64,000 nucleotides of DNA from Blastopirellula sp. J2-11 (lineage in GTDB: Bacteria > Planctomycetota > Planctomycetia > Pirellulales > Pirellulaceae). Position numbers and translations under genes: made by a program. Shown piece after piece: positions 47,410 through 56,856 of the stretch. The stretch covers positions 124,001 to 188,000 of the forward strand of contig NZ_CP097384.1 of assembly GCF_024584705.1 (NCBI RefSeq), in the 5' to 3' direction. Every line of letters starts with the position of its first letter. The stretch's first letter is position 1. The notes under the pieces are model-generated. The model worked only from the letters and a program-made list of their open reading frames with translations, was not told where the DNA came from and searched no databases.

Positions 47410-47826
47410 ATGCTTCGATTTTTTACCATCTGGATCGTTGTGATTTCCGCCGGTCTGCTTGGGGGCTGCGGTGGCGAGAAAGAACGGCCAAGCGCCGTCA
47501 TCCAAGGGGTGGTGACTCTCGGCGGGCAACCGCTTGGGCAAGGTAGCGTTCATTTTACATCTCCCCAAACAGGCGAGTCCGCCTATGCGAATATAGGACC
47601 GGAAGGCAATTACTCTGTCGAATTTCCGTTCGTCGATCTTGGGCAGGCGTACCAAGTATCCATCGGAAAAACCGTCGTCGAAGAAACGGACGCGCACGCT
47701 CTGGCCGTTAATCCGCCGCCGCCGATGAGCGTTAAAATACCACCAAAATACAGCGAGCGGACCACCAGCGGGTTGAGCGTAACGATCGAGCATGAGGGAG
47801 AGACGCAGTACGATATTGCGCTCTAG
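47410..47826 (+). CDS. Carboxypeptidase-regulatory-like lipoprotein (module copy 2)
   Basis: The predicted protein has 138 residues. Signal MLRFFTIWIVVISAGLLGGC puts lipidated Cys at 20. The mature domain parallels the protein at 45789: VIQGVVTLGGQPLGQGSVHFTS, SAYANIGPEGNYSVEF, KYSERTTSGLSVTIEHEG. The frame is open 31 codons further upstream, but the lipobox sets the start at 47410. The gene ends 13 bases from the convergent diguanylate cyclase gene. Confidence 0.83.
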   Translation: MLRFFTIWIVVISAGLLGGCGGEKERPSAVIQGVVTLGGQPLGQGSVHFTSPQTGESAYANIGPEGNYSVEFPFVDLGQAYQVSIGKTVVEETDAHALAVNPPPPMSVKIPPKYSERTTSGLSVTIEHEGETQYDIAL

Positions 47827-47839
47827 GCGATTAGAACGT

Positions 47840-48739
47840 TTAGCTAACCTGAAACGCGACGCCATCTTTGGCGTTGCGTTTGACGTCGTACATCAATTGG
47901 TCGGCGCCATGCAGCAGCGCATCGGCGTCAATTTCTGGATTGTGATAGACTGCGACGCCGATGCTGAAGGTGACAGGCCAATTTTCGGCCGCCATCGCTT
48001 TGTTGAGATGCGTCCGCACGCGCTCGATGACGATTTCCGCTTTCTCTTTGCTCGCTTCAGGCAAGAGCAACGCGAACTCGTCTCCTCCGAGTCGCGCCAC
48101 GGCGTCCATCTCGCGAACGCTGTGGCAGAGCGTCCTGGCGATCGCTTTCAGCAAGCGATCGCCGGTGCGATGTCCGAGCGTATCATTGACCTGCTTGAAA
48201 TTGTCGCAGTCGATAAACGCCACCGTTAGCGGCGAACTGGTGCGACGACAGCGAGCCGCTTCGCGTTCCGCCGTGTCATTAAACGCGGCGGTGTTCAACA
48301 GACCGGTCAGCGCATCAATGCGGGCGAAGGCCCGTTCGCGCTCATAGGCGCAGCGAAGCCGCCAAATCACCGAAACGATCGCCAAAAAGAAGCAGGCATG
48401 CACCGCCGTCAACCAAGCTTCCTTGAGCGTGATTCCTGGTGAAGCGGAATGTAGGAAGAACGTGTCGTCGATAATCCAGGCCATCGCGCAAAACAACGAC
48501 AAGACCATCGCCGTTTGCAGACTAGCGACCCAGCAGACGGCCACGACAAACGGTAGGCAAAGCCCGGAAATGGGAACTTCGTTTTCGAGAAACAGATCCA
48601 AGCCGCCGATGACGATGCAAAAGCAACTCGCGACAAGAATCGTCAGTTGGCGATGCGCCGTACAGGCATCGAGCCAGCGTTCCATTTGCAACGGTCGCAG
48701 CGACTGCAGCGGTCCGTCGTCGAGGTCAAGGGAAGACAT
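47840..48739 (-). CDS. Membrane-bound diguanylate cyclase
   Basis: The predicted protein has 299 residues. About four transmembrane helices (residues about 30-128) form the sensor part, of no family I recognise, followed by a GGDEF domain (about 140-295). Active site GGDEF is at 218-222 (ARLGGDEFALLLPE); the inhibitory site REMD is at 209-212, five residues before it, so product feedback is likely. DALTGLLNTAAF and FIDCDNFKQVNDTLGHRTGD are standard. It makes cyclic di-GMP at the membrane. It lies 88 bases downstream of the sigma-54 activator on the same strand with no terminator seen between. Confidence 0.92.
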   Translation of the reverse strand: MSSLDLDDGPLQSLRPLQMERWLDACTAHRQLTILVASCFCIVIGGLDLFLENEVPISGLCLPFVVAVCWVASLQTAMVLSLFCAMAWIIDDTFFLHSASPGITLKEAWLTAVHACFFLAIVSVIWRLRCAYERERAFARIDALTGLLNTAAFNDTAEREAARCRRTSSPLTVAFIDCDNFKQVNDTLGHRTGDRLLKAIARTLCHSVREMDAVARLGGDEFALLLPEASKEKAEIVIERVRTHLNKAMAAENWPVTFSIGVAVYHNPEIDADALLHGADQLMYDVKRNAKDGVAFQVS

Positions 48740-48827
48740 AAGTCACAAAAGCCAAGTCACAGGGGAGTACGATCGACAAGGAATCCTAGGTCACTCGTGC
48801 GCAGTACGATTGGACCAAAGCCAGTGA

Positions 48828-49904
48828 TTAAGAGTCGAGATCGTATTCTTTCAGCTTTTTGTGCAGAGTATTCCGATTAATCCCCAAGCGGGTCGCCGCT
48901 TTGGTTTGCACCCCGCTGCAGGATTGCATCACTTGGGCGATCAGTTCCTTCTCGACTCGGTTGACGACGCGGCTATGCAAATCTTCGGCGTTGGGGTCCG
49001 CTTCGCTCAAACCTTGCTGCACCACTTCTTGCGTCAACGTTTCGAGATCGAGCGCTTGCGCTGACATGCCGAGCGCCGGCCGTTTCGATCCGCTCCGCAT
49101 TTCAGGCGGCAACAGGTCGACCGTCAGCTCATCCGATTCGGCCAACACGACCGCGCGTTCTACATAGTTTTGCAGTTCGCGGACGTTGCCGGGCCAGTCA
49201 TGGTCTTGCATTGCGTCCATCGCATCACGTTGGATATGCACGACGTGTCGTTCGTTCGCTTCGCTATAGACGTTCAGGAAGTGGGCGACCAGTTCCGGGA
49301 TGTCTTCGCGACGTTCGCGGAGCGGGGGAATGCGAATCGGCACCACATTGAGACGCCAATACAAGTCTTCGCGAAAACGTTCTGCTTCGACTTCGTCCAT
49401 TAAGTCGCGATTTGACGCCGCGACAACTCGCGTGTCGACCCGAATCGTCTGCGTATCACCGACCCGTTCAAACTCTCGTTCTTGCAGCACGCGCAATAGT
49501 TTGACCTGCAGGTGGAGCGATGTAGAGTTGATTTCGTCAAGGAAGATCGAACCGCCGTGAGCCGCTTCAAATCGCCCCGTGCGGTTAGTGACCGCTCCGG
49601 TAAACGCTCCTCGCATGTGTCCGAATAATTCGCTTTCGAGCAGGCTTTCGCTCAAAGCGCCGCAATTGACTTTCACGAAGGGGCCCGCCGCACGCTGACT
49701 GAGTCGATGGACCGCCGAAGCGATCATTTCTTTACCAACGCCGGTCTCGCCCAGCAAAAGCACCGATGCGTTGCTTCCCGCGACACGACGAGTGAGGTTG
49801 TAGACCTCCATCATCGCTTGGCTGGAACCAATCAATCCGGGTATCGGGGACTCGTAGCCTAAAGTCGCCAGCGAGCGCGGTGCGTCTGACCAATCGCTGT
49901 ACAT
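48828..49904 (-). CDS. Sigma-54-dependent transcriptional activator without receiver domain
   Basis: The predicted protein has 358 residues. A short N-terminus (about 25 residues) is followed by the AAA+ domain: Walker A GETGVGKE (52-59), GAFTGA (99-104, sigma-54 contact), Walker B GSIFLDEI (118-125), then a Fis-type helix-turn-helix (about 320-355, [23 protein letters not shown]). There is no receiver, GAF or PAS domain, so activity must be set by expression or by a partner. Its start codon is 3 bases after the stop of the HEAT protein gene, so they are translationally coupled. Targets are unknown. Confidence 0.94.
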   Translation of the reverse strand: MYSDWSDAPRSLATLGYESPIPGLIGSSQAMMEVYNLTRRVAGSNASVLLLGETGVGKEMIASAVHRLSQRAAGPFVKVNCGALSESLLESELFGHMRGAFTGAVTNRTGRFEAAHGGSIFLDEINSTSLHLQVKLLRVLQEREFERVGDTQTIRVDTRVVAASNRDLMDEVEAERFREDLYWRLNVVPIRIPPLRERREDIPELVAHFLNVYSEANERHVVHIQRDAMDAMQDHDWPGNVRELQNYVERAVVLAESDELTVDLLPPEMRSGSKRPALGMSAQALDLETLTQEVVQQGLSEADPNAEDLHSRVVNRVEKELIAQVMQSCSGVQTKAATRLGINRNTLHKKLKEYDLDS

Positions 49905-49907
49905 AAC

Positions 49908-52133
49908 CTACTTTTCGACCTCTTCCATTACGGGCTGCACGAGGCCGGGTTGGTCCAGGCGAACTCCCTTGGCGGAAGCTTCCATCGAATCGAGCAAGCT
50001 CGCTAAAACTTGTTGCGTCTCGCGATCATAGATTTCGCTGGCGTTGTAGCGGTCGTACTGTCGTAGAATCTGCTCACGCGTCAGCTGCAATCCCTTGCGC
50101 TTTACGGCGTCGGCAAACGCTTTCGCGCACAACTGACGTTCCATAATTGGACGAACCACTTCGCTCGCCGTTTCGACCAGCGCCAACTGAGCGGCTGGCG
50201 TCGCCAGGTTCGCCAGCAGCGCTGCGGCGGCTTCCATCGAAGCGGGATCGCGAATCAATTCTGCAATTTCCGCTTCGTACAAAATAAGGTCGTAGAACTT
50301 GTACGACGGATCCGCGGCCAACGCGGCGAGCGACTCCAGCGCCCGATCACCGCGGGCTTCTCGTTCGCTCGCGTCGACCAGCAGTCGCCCTTGGCGAGCG
50401 TACATTTGTTGAATCTGGCCGGTCAGACCTTCCACGTCATGCGCCCGAATCAGCGCGAGCGCGTAAGGATCGTCCGCAAGACGAACTTGCCAGCGACTGT
50501 AATCTTCGATCCATGGAATGACGCCGACCGGCGTGTTCGCCGTCCGTCGATCGTGATGCAGGATTTGCACCATCTCCAAGGCGCCGGGGCGATCGACCGC
50601 GTCGCTGACAAAGATCAATTCCACATCTGGAGTCGAGTAGGCGGCGTCAAAAAAATCGCGGCGACCACGACGCGAGAGGACGATATAGCCCAGTTCGGTC
50701 AAGCGTCCGGCCAGCTCCTGGGCGCGCGTCGAATCGGGGTCGGCGATTACGGCGATCCGTTCGCCGGACGTTTTGGCGAAAGACAACAGCGCTTCGATCA
50801 GGGCGCTGGAACCGGCGTAGGGCGAAGTGGGATTCAGGGCCAACACGGCGTCGGCGGCGGCGGCTTTCACCCGATAATTGCCATGCGACAATGCGGCCGC
50901 CAACGGGCTCGGTTGGCCGTTACGCGGAGCAAGCGCCGCCAGATCTCCTTGTTCTCCCAGCCAACGGCACGCGGCGATCGCGGCCATTGTCATACGCGGA
51001 TGCGTCAGCGCGTAGTCAAGCGCCTCTTCAACACTGGCCGCTCCCAGTTTTTGAGCGGCGGCGTCGGCCGGGGTTCCCTTGATTTCGGCATGGGGACCAT
51101 CCAGTGCGATCACGCTTTGCAGCGCCGTCAGCATTCGTAAGCGAGCGTTCTGCGCATTTTGCGGATCAATCGCCGCCAGGTCACGCGCTAGTCGAGCTGT
51201 CCAAACGGTCGAAGCGTCGGCCATGCTCAAGGTCTTTTTGGTCAGATGCGGCGCGGCGTCGCTCCAGGTCCAAACATCAAGCTCGGCATAGGGGCCGCCG
51301 GCAAAGACCGGTTCGCCTGCGAGATAGCGTTCGATTCGCTTGGTCAAAAACTTTTCAACATCGCCGGTCGACGCCGGCTCGCCGACAATGTCGACCACGG
51401 CTTGGGACGCGGCGCGGCGAACTTCGGGAGTTGCGTCAACAGCGACCGCCGGGCCGACGATCACGTCGAGCGAGCGGGTCGAACGGAGCGCGCCCAGCGC
51501 TGATAGAGCAGCAGCTTTAATTTGGGGATCGTTGCTATCGAGCGCGCCCCACAACGGCGCTTCGGCATCTTGTCCCAGTTGCAAAATGATTTTGAGAGCG
51601 GCGTTGCGCGTCGCTGGATTATCCTTTTTCGCGTAGGCCAACAACAGCGGTTCGATCGCGGCGGCGCCGGCGCCGCGCAGCGCGATGCTGGCGCGACGAA
51701 CAGCTGCGTCATCGCTCGACGCAAGCGCATCGACTTGTTCTTGCAGGAAGGCCGGGTTGCGCGTCAGTTTTTCGACCGCGGCGAAGACCAACTTTGCGAC
51801 GTCCGTTCCGGCAGGTTGCAGTTCGGGAAGCGTTTGCAAGCGAATCAGCGGCCCGCTGCCGAGCTTGGCTTGCAACTTGACCAAGTCGTTGTCGCTTGGC
51901 TTGTCGCTGAGCAATTTGTTCAGATACTCGAGCGCTAGATCGACGCGGCCCAGATCGACCATCAGGCCAGCGGTTTCCACCAGTTCTAGCGGAGTCGTCG
52001 GATTCGCTTCGCGAAGCGCCGCGACGGCCGGAGAGTCGACCGGAGCAGGAGCGGCAGCTTCACCGGGCGCTTGAGCAGCGACGGTGCCGGCGGCAGCCAG
52101 CAAGATCCAGCAAGTAGTAACAAGTGATCGCAT
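49908..52133 (-). CDS. Exported HEAT-repeat protein with receiver-like segment
   Basis: The predicted protein has 741 residues from ATG 52133 (GTG three codons upstream is possible). The N-terminus is a signal peptide (MRSLVTTCWILLAAAGTVAAQA). HEAT-like helical repeats occupy about 115-255 and 330-450. Residues about 456-577 resemble a CheY-like alpha/beta fold: RIAVIADPDSTRAQELAGRLTELGYIV, then VELIFVSDAVDRPGALEMVQIL and TPVGVIPWI. The usual Thr/Ser and Lys are not evident. A helical C-terminal domain follows. A receiver-like fold in an exported protein is odd; it may be a binding domain. The gene is coupled to a sigma-54 activator. Confidence 0.8.
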   Translation of the reverse strand: MRSLVTTCWILLAAAGTVAAQAPGEAAAPAPVDSPAVAALREANPTTPLELVETAGLMVDLGRVDLALEYLNKLLSDKPSDNDLVKLQAKLGSGPLIRLQTLPELQPAGTDVAKLVFAAVEKLTRNPAFLQEQVDALASSDDAAVRRASIALRGAGAAAIEPLLLAYAKKDNPATRNAALKIILQLGQDAEAPLWGALDSNDPQIKAAALSALGALRSTRSLDVIVGPAVAVDATPEVRRAASQAVVDIVGEPASTGDVEKFLTKRIERYLAGEPVFAGGPYAELDVWTWSDAAPHLTKKTLSMADASTVWTARLARDLAAIDPQNAQNARLRMLTALQSVIALDGPHAEIKGTPADAAAQKLGAASVEEALDYALTHPRMTMAAIAACRWLGEQGDLAALAPRNGQPSPLAAALSHGNYRVKAAAADAVLALNPTSPYAGSSALIEALLSFAKTSGERIAVIADPDSTRAQELAGRLTELGYIVLSRRGRRDFFDAAYSTPDVELIFVSDAVDRPGALEMVQILHHDRRTANTPVGVIPWIEDYSRWQVRLADDPYALALIRAHDVEGLTGQIQQMYARQGRLLVDASEREARGDRALESLAALAADPSYKFYDLILYEAEIAELIRDPASMEAAAALLANLATPAAQLALVETASEVVRPIMERQLCAKAFADAVKRKGLQLTREQILRQYDRYNASEIYDRETQQVLASLLDSMEASAKGVRLDQPGLVQPVMEEVEK

Positions 52134-52212
52134 TATGAGCACGCGGCGGGGCTAAAGGAATAACCGCTTTCCATCATCGGGAGTACCAACGTCGCGCATC
52201 CGTGCCGGGGGA

Positions 52213-53601
52213 CTAGTCCAAGTTTAATTGCTCTTTCCAATAACTGACCTGTTTCTTCACTTCGCTGGGAGCGGTTGATCCATAACTTTGAAAAGCGGCG
52301 ACCGCCTTATCGACGCCCAGCACCTCGTAAACGCTCTCGTCGAGTGACGAATTTAACGCCTGGTACGTTTCTAGCGGCAGATCGGCCAAGCGGCAGTTTT
52401 GTTCCATCGCCTGTTTGACCAACGCGCCGATCTGGTGATGAGCGGTTCGCTGCGGCGTACCCAGCTTGATCAGATGCTCCATCAGCGTCGTCGCGTCGAG
52501 GAAGCCTCGATCGAGACGCGAGCGGATCGAGTCGACCTTCAACTCGGCGCCAGCGACAATCGGCGCCGCGAGTTCCAAGCAGGCCGAGACCGTATCGAAC
52601 GAATCGAATAGCGGCTCTTTGTCTTCTTGCAGGTCGCGGTTGTAGGCGAGCGGCAAACCCTTCACCAGCACCAACAGCGACTGCAGATTGCCAATCACGC
52701 GGGCCGTCTTACCGCGAACCAGTTCGCAGACGTCGGGATTGATCTTTTGCGGCATGATGGAAGAGCCGGTGCAAAATTGCTGCGGCAGCTTGATAAAGTT
52801 GAACTCGACCGTCGACCACAGGACCCATTCGTCCGCCCAGGTGCTGAGATGTTCGGCGATCAACGTCAAGCAAAACGCGAACTCCAGCAGATAGTCGCGA
52901 TCACTCGAAACGTCCAGACTATTCCGAGCGACATCGGTAAAGCCAAGTTTCAAGGCCACATTGTGCCGATCGATCGGCAGGGTCGTTCCGGCCAACGCGG
53001 CGGTTCCCAGACTGCAGATATTGACCCGACGGCGGCAGTCGGCGAGCCGCGCACGATCACGAGCCAACTTCTCGACATAAGCCAACCAATAATGGGGTGC
53101 GAGCACCGGCTGGGCGCGCTGCAGATGCGTGTAAGCGGGCAGCACGGTTTCAGCGTCAGCGTCGCACCGGCCGACAAAGGCGACCTGCAAGTTTTTCAGG
53201 CGAGCGTCGATCGCGTCAATCGCTTCACGGACCCAAAGTCGCGTATCGGTCGCGATCTGGTCATTTCGACTCCGCCCGGTGTGCAATTTTCGACCAACAT
53301 CACCCAGTCGGTCGACCAACTGCTTCTCGATATTCATATGGACGTCTTCGAGCGCCTGTTGGAACTCGAACTCGCCGGCGTCGATTTCGGCTTTAATCGC
53401 CAGCAAGGTCGTCTCGATTTGGCTCGCTTCATCCGGCGTTAGTACGCCGACATCCGCTAGCATCTGGGCATGCGCGATGGAGCCCGATATGTCCACTGCA
53501 TAGAGACGGCGGTCGAAGCTGACGCTTTCGGTGAAACGCTCGACGCGCTGGTCCGATTCGGTTTGAAAGACCCCGCTCTGTGAAGGACTGACGCGTGCCA
53601 A
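52213..53601 (-). CDS. argH: Argininosuccinate lyase
   Basis: The predicted protein has 462 residues, the family length. It cleaves argininosuccinate to arginine and fumarate, the last step of arginine synthesis. Motifs: [56 protein letters not shown], the signature [12 protein letters not shown], and [19 protein letters not shown]. The start is a TTG (53601); a ribosome binding site GAGG lies about 6 bases upstream, which supports it. A very strong promoter sequence lies about 55 bases upstream. HEAT, sigma-54 activator and cyclase genes follow on the same strand, with a 79-base gap to the first. Confidence 0.96.
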   Translation of the reverse strand: MARVSPSQSGVFQTESDQRVERFTESVSFDRRLYAVDISGSIAHAQMLADVGVLTPDEASQIETTLLAIKAEIDAGEFEFQQALEDVHMNIEKQLVDRLGDVGRKLHTGRSRNDQIATDTRLWVREAIDAIDARLKNLQVAFVGRCDADAETVLPAYTHLQRAQPVLAPHYWLAYVEKLARDRARLADCRRRVNICSLGTAALAGTTLPIDRHNVALKLGFTDVARNSLDVSSDRDYLLEFAFCLTLIAEHLSTWADEWVLWSTVEFNFIKLPQQFCTGSSIMPQKINPDVCELVRGKTARVIGNLQSLLVLVKGLPLAYNRDLQEDKEPLFDSFDTVSACLELAAPIVAGAELKVDSIRSRLDRGFLDATTLMEHLIKLGTPQRTAHHQIGALVKQAMEQNCRLADLPLETYQALNSSLDESVYEVLGVDKAVAAFQSYGSTAPSEVKKQVSYWKEQLNLD

Positions 53602-53655
53602 ATGTGCCTCGGAATTGCGCAGCAGGGAATAGCTAGAAAAATCGACAACATTCGA

Positions 53656-53684
53656 ATATTAAACAGCTTAGGAGGAGGTGTCAA
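53656..53684 (-). promoter_or_regulatory. Consensus sigma-70-type promoter of argH
   Basis: On the minus strand TTGACA (53684-53679, perfect) and TAATAT (53661-53656, four of six) are exactly 17 bases apart. Transcription would start near 53649, about 48 bases before the TTG start codon. Confidence 0.75.
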
Positions 53685-54282
53685 CGAGTCGGGCGCCCTG
53701 GTTGCATATCTTTTGGGCAGATGCGACCCCCATCATCGGTATTCCGCGATTTGTCGGTTTAAGCGGCGCCATTTCTCCGCAGAGCGCCCCTTTCTTCGGG
53801 GCCATAATCGGCGATTGCTGCGTACTTCATCTCCATTCACGCCTAATTCGCAGGCAGACGCTGGTTCGCTTGCTTCTTCTAAGGGGGTGCGTCGCAAGAG
53901 CAAAAAATAGCCGGCTAAATCGTAAGGAAAGATAGGGGGAGTCACGACAAACCTCAGACGTTTCGTTGGCCTCAGAGCAATGCGCATGGCGGCATCAACA
54001 TCATCTACCATCTTTTCAAAGCTGAGCTGACGGCGTTTCGCGTCTCTCATCTGCCGATTGCAAGCGAGAACCGGCGGCATCGGGGCTGCTAAAGTTGGGC
54101 CTATTTGATCTCGTTACCGTATCTCCCCCAAATGGCCTCGCCGAATATCTCCGCAAAGGGGTTCAGCAGTCTTTAGGGTGATTCTATTTTCCTAAAAAAG
54201 GTTTACAGGCTGTTTAGAGGCTGCTAGTTTCGTTCGCAGGAAAACCTTGTTTATTCAGTAAAAAAACATTTCAAGGTGCATT
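53685..54282. other. Long intergenic region between argH and a DUF1559 gene
   Basis: This stretch of about 600 bases holds no supported gene; a minus-strand frame at 53733-54080 has an ATG but no ribosome binding site and an unremarkable translation. Near the plus-strand gene, TTTACA (54202-54207) and TAGTTT (54225-54230), 17 bases apart, could be a weak promoter. The hexamer AGGCTG occurs twice, at 54206-54211 and 54217-54222. Confidence 0.35.
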
Positions 54283-55362
54283 ATGAGATCGAAACCCATT
54301 CGCGGCTTTACTCTGGTCGAACTTCTGGTCGTAATCGCGATTATCGGCGTCTTGATCGGGCTCTTGTTGCCAGCGGTTCAGCAAGCTCGGCAAGCGGCTC
54401 GACGGATGCAATCGACCAACAATCTAAAGCAGATTGGTCTGGCGATGCACAATTTTCACGACACGTTTGGCCAACTTCCCGACAACGGATCGTGGAACTA
54501 CTCGGCTTGGAAATGGACCGGCGCCTGGGAGTTCGTGAAGCCGCAGCCGAATGTTTCACTGGGTTGCTCCTGGGCGTATAAGGTTTTGCCATTTTTAGAA
54601 CAGTCGGCGCTCTATGAGAACTGGAGAGATGACGTCGCCATCACGGCCTATATGGATCCAGGTCGCGGTGGAAGCGGCATCGCTGAGCATACCTATGTGT
54701 CAGGTTCAACCAATGAATGGGCCGATAACACCGCAAAAATAGGGCCCGTTTCTGACTATGCGGCGAACGCGATGGTCATCGGCAGCGCCATGAACGCCGT
54801 CGATAACGGCAGCGGCGGACTTACGCAAAACCCTGGTTGGAACCAATCAGCCCCGTGGACCACCTATCGCAGAAAGCTGACCGATATCAAAGATGGAACG
54901 GCTAATACAATTCTCGTCGGTACGAAAGCGATGGCGACCGAAACCTATGATTCGCGCGGAGCCGGCACGTTCACGATGAGTAACGGCACGACGCGCGCGA
55001 AAAACGATTCTCCGATCACTGCGGCCGGGTGCAGCGACTATGGCAATATGCGTGGGCTTGATCCCACGCAGCTTTGGTGGGCAGGGCAGACGGCGTCCAG
55101 CGGTTCGACGCTCTACGTGCACTACTATCCGGGGCAAAAATATTTCGTCAATAGCGGCAACAACAGCTGGTTCCATTTCACCATGGAAGTGGTCGCGGAT
55201 AAGCCGGGTCTCGATACGCCCAATCGATGGGGAAGTCCCTATCCGGCGACGCCGTTTTGCATGGCCGATGGCAGCGTCAGCAGCATTCGCAATGGTACAA
55301 ACTATTTGTTGCTGTGCCCTTTGCTGACCCCCAACGGTGGAGAAGTGAATCCATCTCTCTAG
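54283..55362 (+). CDS. DUF1559 protein with prepilin-type N-terminus (third, diverged copy)
   Basis: The predicted protein has 359 residues. A short leader ends at Gly8 before [26 protein letters not shown], then [29 protein letters not shown]. The C-terminal domain differs from the two copies at 44-47 kb but keeps [16 protein letters not shown] and [31 protein letters not shown], the more usual DUF1559 ending. AAGGTG precedes the ATG. It is followed by a small lipoprotein gene after 84 bases, the same arrangement as the other pairs. Confidence 0.92.
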   Translation: MRSKPIRGFTLVELLVVIAIIGVLIGLLLPAVQQARQAARRMQSTNNLKQIGLAMHNFHDTFGQLPDNGSWNYSAWKWTGAWEFVKPQPNVSLGCSWAYKVLPFLEQSALYENWRDDVAITAYMDPGRGGSGIAEHTYVSGSTNEWADNTAKIGPVSDYAANAMVIGSAMNAVDNGSGGLTQNPGWNQSAPWTTYRRKLTDIKDGTANTILVGTKAMATETYDSRGAGTFTMSNGTTRAKNDSPITAAGCSDYGNMRGLDPTQLWWAGQTASSGSTLYVHYYPGQKYFVNSGNNSWFHFTMEVVADKPGLDTPNRWGSPYPATPFCMADGSVSSIRNGTNYLLLCPLLTPNGGEVNPSL

Positions 55363-55446
55363 TGCGATGACCTGCCAGACCGGCATTTGCTTTGGCCGAT
55401 TGGTAGGAAGCGGACTCCCACCTCATTACGTCCACTCAGTGAGAAT

Positions 55447-55845
55447 ATGATGCGATACGCCTATTTGCTGTTGCTGGCGGTCCTGCTTACGTGCGGTTGT
55501 CAGCCTGCTTATGAATTTGAAGGTCCCACCGTCGATAACTTTGACGGTCAACTTGTCGCTGGCGATCAGCCGGTTTCGTTCGAGCCGGGTCAAAAGGTGA
55601 CGTTGCAGTTGAGGTTCCACGGCAACGGCGAATCGTTTGGCGTGCCTATCCAACCCGATGGAAAGTTTGACATCGGTTGGATGCCGATCGGCAAATACTC
55701 CGGCTTGCTGGAGTATACGCCTGCCGACAAAGCGGGCAGAAAAGGGGGAGGGCAACCTAGCCGACACGCGCTTCCTCAGACCTTTGAGATTGTGGATGGA
55801 CAGACCGAGTACGCCGTTGATCTCGGCAACAATTGGAAACCGTGA
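55447..55845 (+). CDS. Small lipoprotein paired with DUF1559 gene
   Basis: The predicted protein has 132 residues. The signal MMRYAYLLLLAVLLTCGC has cysteines at 16 and 18, so the exact lipidation site is uncertain. The mature part looks like a small beta-sandwich (VTLQLRFHGNGESFGVPIQPDGKFDIGWMPIGKYSGLLEY), related in form to the two lipoproteins at 45789 and 47410 though the sequence is far diverged. The frame extends 20 codons upstream, but the signal sets the start. A strong bidirectional terminator follows. Confidence 0.75.
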   Translation: MMRYAYLLLLAVLLTCGCQPAYEFEGPTVDNFDGQLVAGDQPVSFEPGQKVTLQLRFHGNGESFGVPIQPDGKFDIGWMPIGKYSGLLEYTPADKAGRKGGGQPSRHALPQTFEIVDGQTEYAVDLGNNWKP

Positions 55846-55871
55846 CAATTCACGCTTCCATCAAAGAAACG

Positions 55872-55909
55872 AAAAGCCGGCGCGCTGGCTCTAATTGCCG
55901 CCGGCTTTT
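55872..55909. terminator. Bidirectional intrinsic terminator between convergent genes
   Basis: A perfect 11-bp stem AAAAGCCGGCG / CGCCGGCTTTT with a 16-base loop. The T-run on one strand and A-run on the other allow it to stop transcription both of the lipoprotein gene and of the convergent zinc-ribbon gene. Confidence 0.85.
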
Positions 55910-55937
55910 CTATTTTCTTTTTGCGGATCCTGCTTCT

Positions 55938-56405
55938 TCACGACCGCTTCAGCTTTCGTCGCTGCGAAGACGGCGCCAAACGCTTTGCTTGCCGCTTCCG
56001 TTCGATCCCCGCTAAGCGACATTCATTGGCTGCGGCCCGGATTGTGCGGCGTTGGCGACGGCAGGCGCGGCAGCGCACCGCGCGGCTGTAGATCGATCCT
56101 TTCATAACTTCGTACCACCATTTTTGCTGCATCGCCGTCCAGGTTTCCTCGGTTCCACAACCGATGCAACGAATGAGTTGGTCTTGGTATCCCATCAGCA
56201 CGAACTGCGGCGGCGAGCCATAGAAGCCGGTGTGTGCAAGTTGCGAAGCGTCGCAAGGAACGAAATCCCCTTTTTTGCTCCAGCGCCACCCTTTTAACGC
56301 AGCACAATTCGAATCGCCGCGAAAGATCGCCGCATAGCGGGCCCGCTGCGCTTTGCGGGCTCGTTTCGCTTCCAATTGCGCTCGTTTTTGTTTGTTACTT
56401 TTCAT
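55938..56405 (-). CDS. Zinc-ribbon protein
   Basis: The predicted protein has 155 residues, very basic. The C-terminal half has a zinc-ribbon arrangement, DQLIRCIGCGTEETWTAMQQKWWYEVMKG followed by RCRACRRQRR, matching the 'probable zinc-ribbon' (zf-trcl-like) pattern CxxCG-x-(W/F)-T ... CxxCR. The basic flanks suggest RNA or DNA binding. ATG 56405 is chosen; a TTG 23 codons upstream also keeps the frame. Role unknown. Confidence 0.8.
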   Translation of the reverse strand: MKSNKQKRAQLEAKRARKAQRARYAAIFRGDSNCAALKGWRWSKKGDFVPCDASQLAHTGFYGSPPQFVLMGYQDQLIRCIGCGTEETWTAMQQKWWYEVMKGSIYSRAVRCRACRRQRRTIRAAANECRLAGIERKRQAKRLAPSSQRRKLKRS

Positions 56406-56856
56406 TCCAAGTACGCTCGGTTTCCAATCGTCAGTAAAGCTCTCGTCGGCATCCAGGCTCCGCTTTCGGGACAATTCTAGGGGGGAGCATGTTCACGGTT
56501 CGAGCGTTGTTACCTAGGCTCGATCATCGCTGGCGTTGGATCGAGTTGAGGAAGTTTACGGTTGCCGGAAAACCCTTGTCACCGCGACTCCTTGGAAGGA
56601 ACGGAAGGAAGCCGACCGCTATGGCATGTCTTCGCACGACGGGTCAATCGGCGGATTGCGTACAAAGTTGTGATCCAATCGACACGCTCGGATTTCTCGA
56701 CATCTACCGGTTCGCCTGCTCGTTCTGGCGGTGTCCAAGGCAAGCGAAAAATGCTCAGTTTTCGCCTTCCGGTCGACCTGACTGCGGCCCCTCCGCAAAA
56801 TTCGACCGCCTGAAAAAAAGGATGATATTGTTCAGGTAGAAAGCGAGGTGAGGACG
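56406..56856. other. Intergenic region without a supported gene
   Basis: A plus-strand frame at 56489-56839 exists but its product has no recognisable feature or ribosome binding site. The last bases carry the GGTGAGG ribosome binding site of the gene at 56857. I see no clear promoter pair. Confidence 0.4.

Noticed and set aside
53733-54080. 115-codon minus-strand frame upstream of argH
   Set aside because: It has an ATG but no ribosome binding site or known motif. It lies wholly upstream of the argH promoter, so it is not part of that transcript.
56489-56839. 116-codon plus-strand frame
   Set aside because: No ribosome binding site, low-complexity-free but unfamiliar product with many Cys and Arg, typical of non-coding DNA read as protein.
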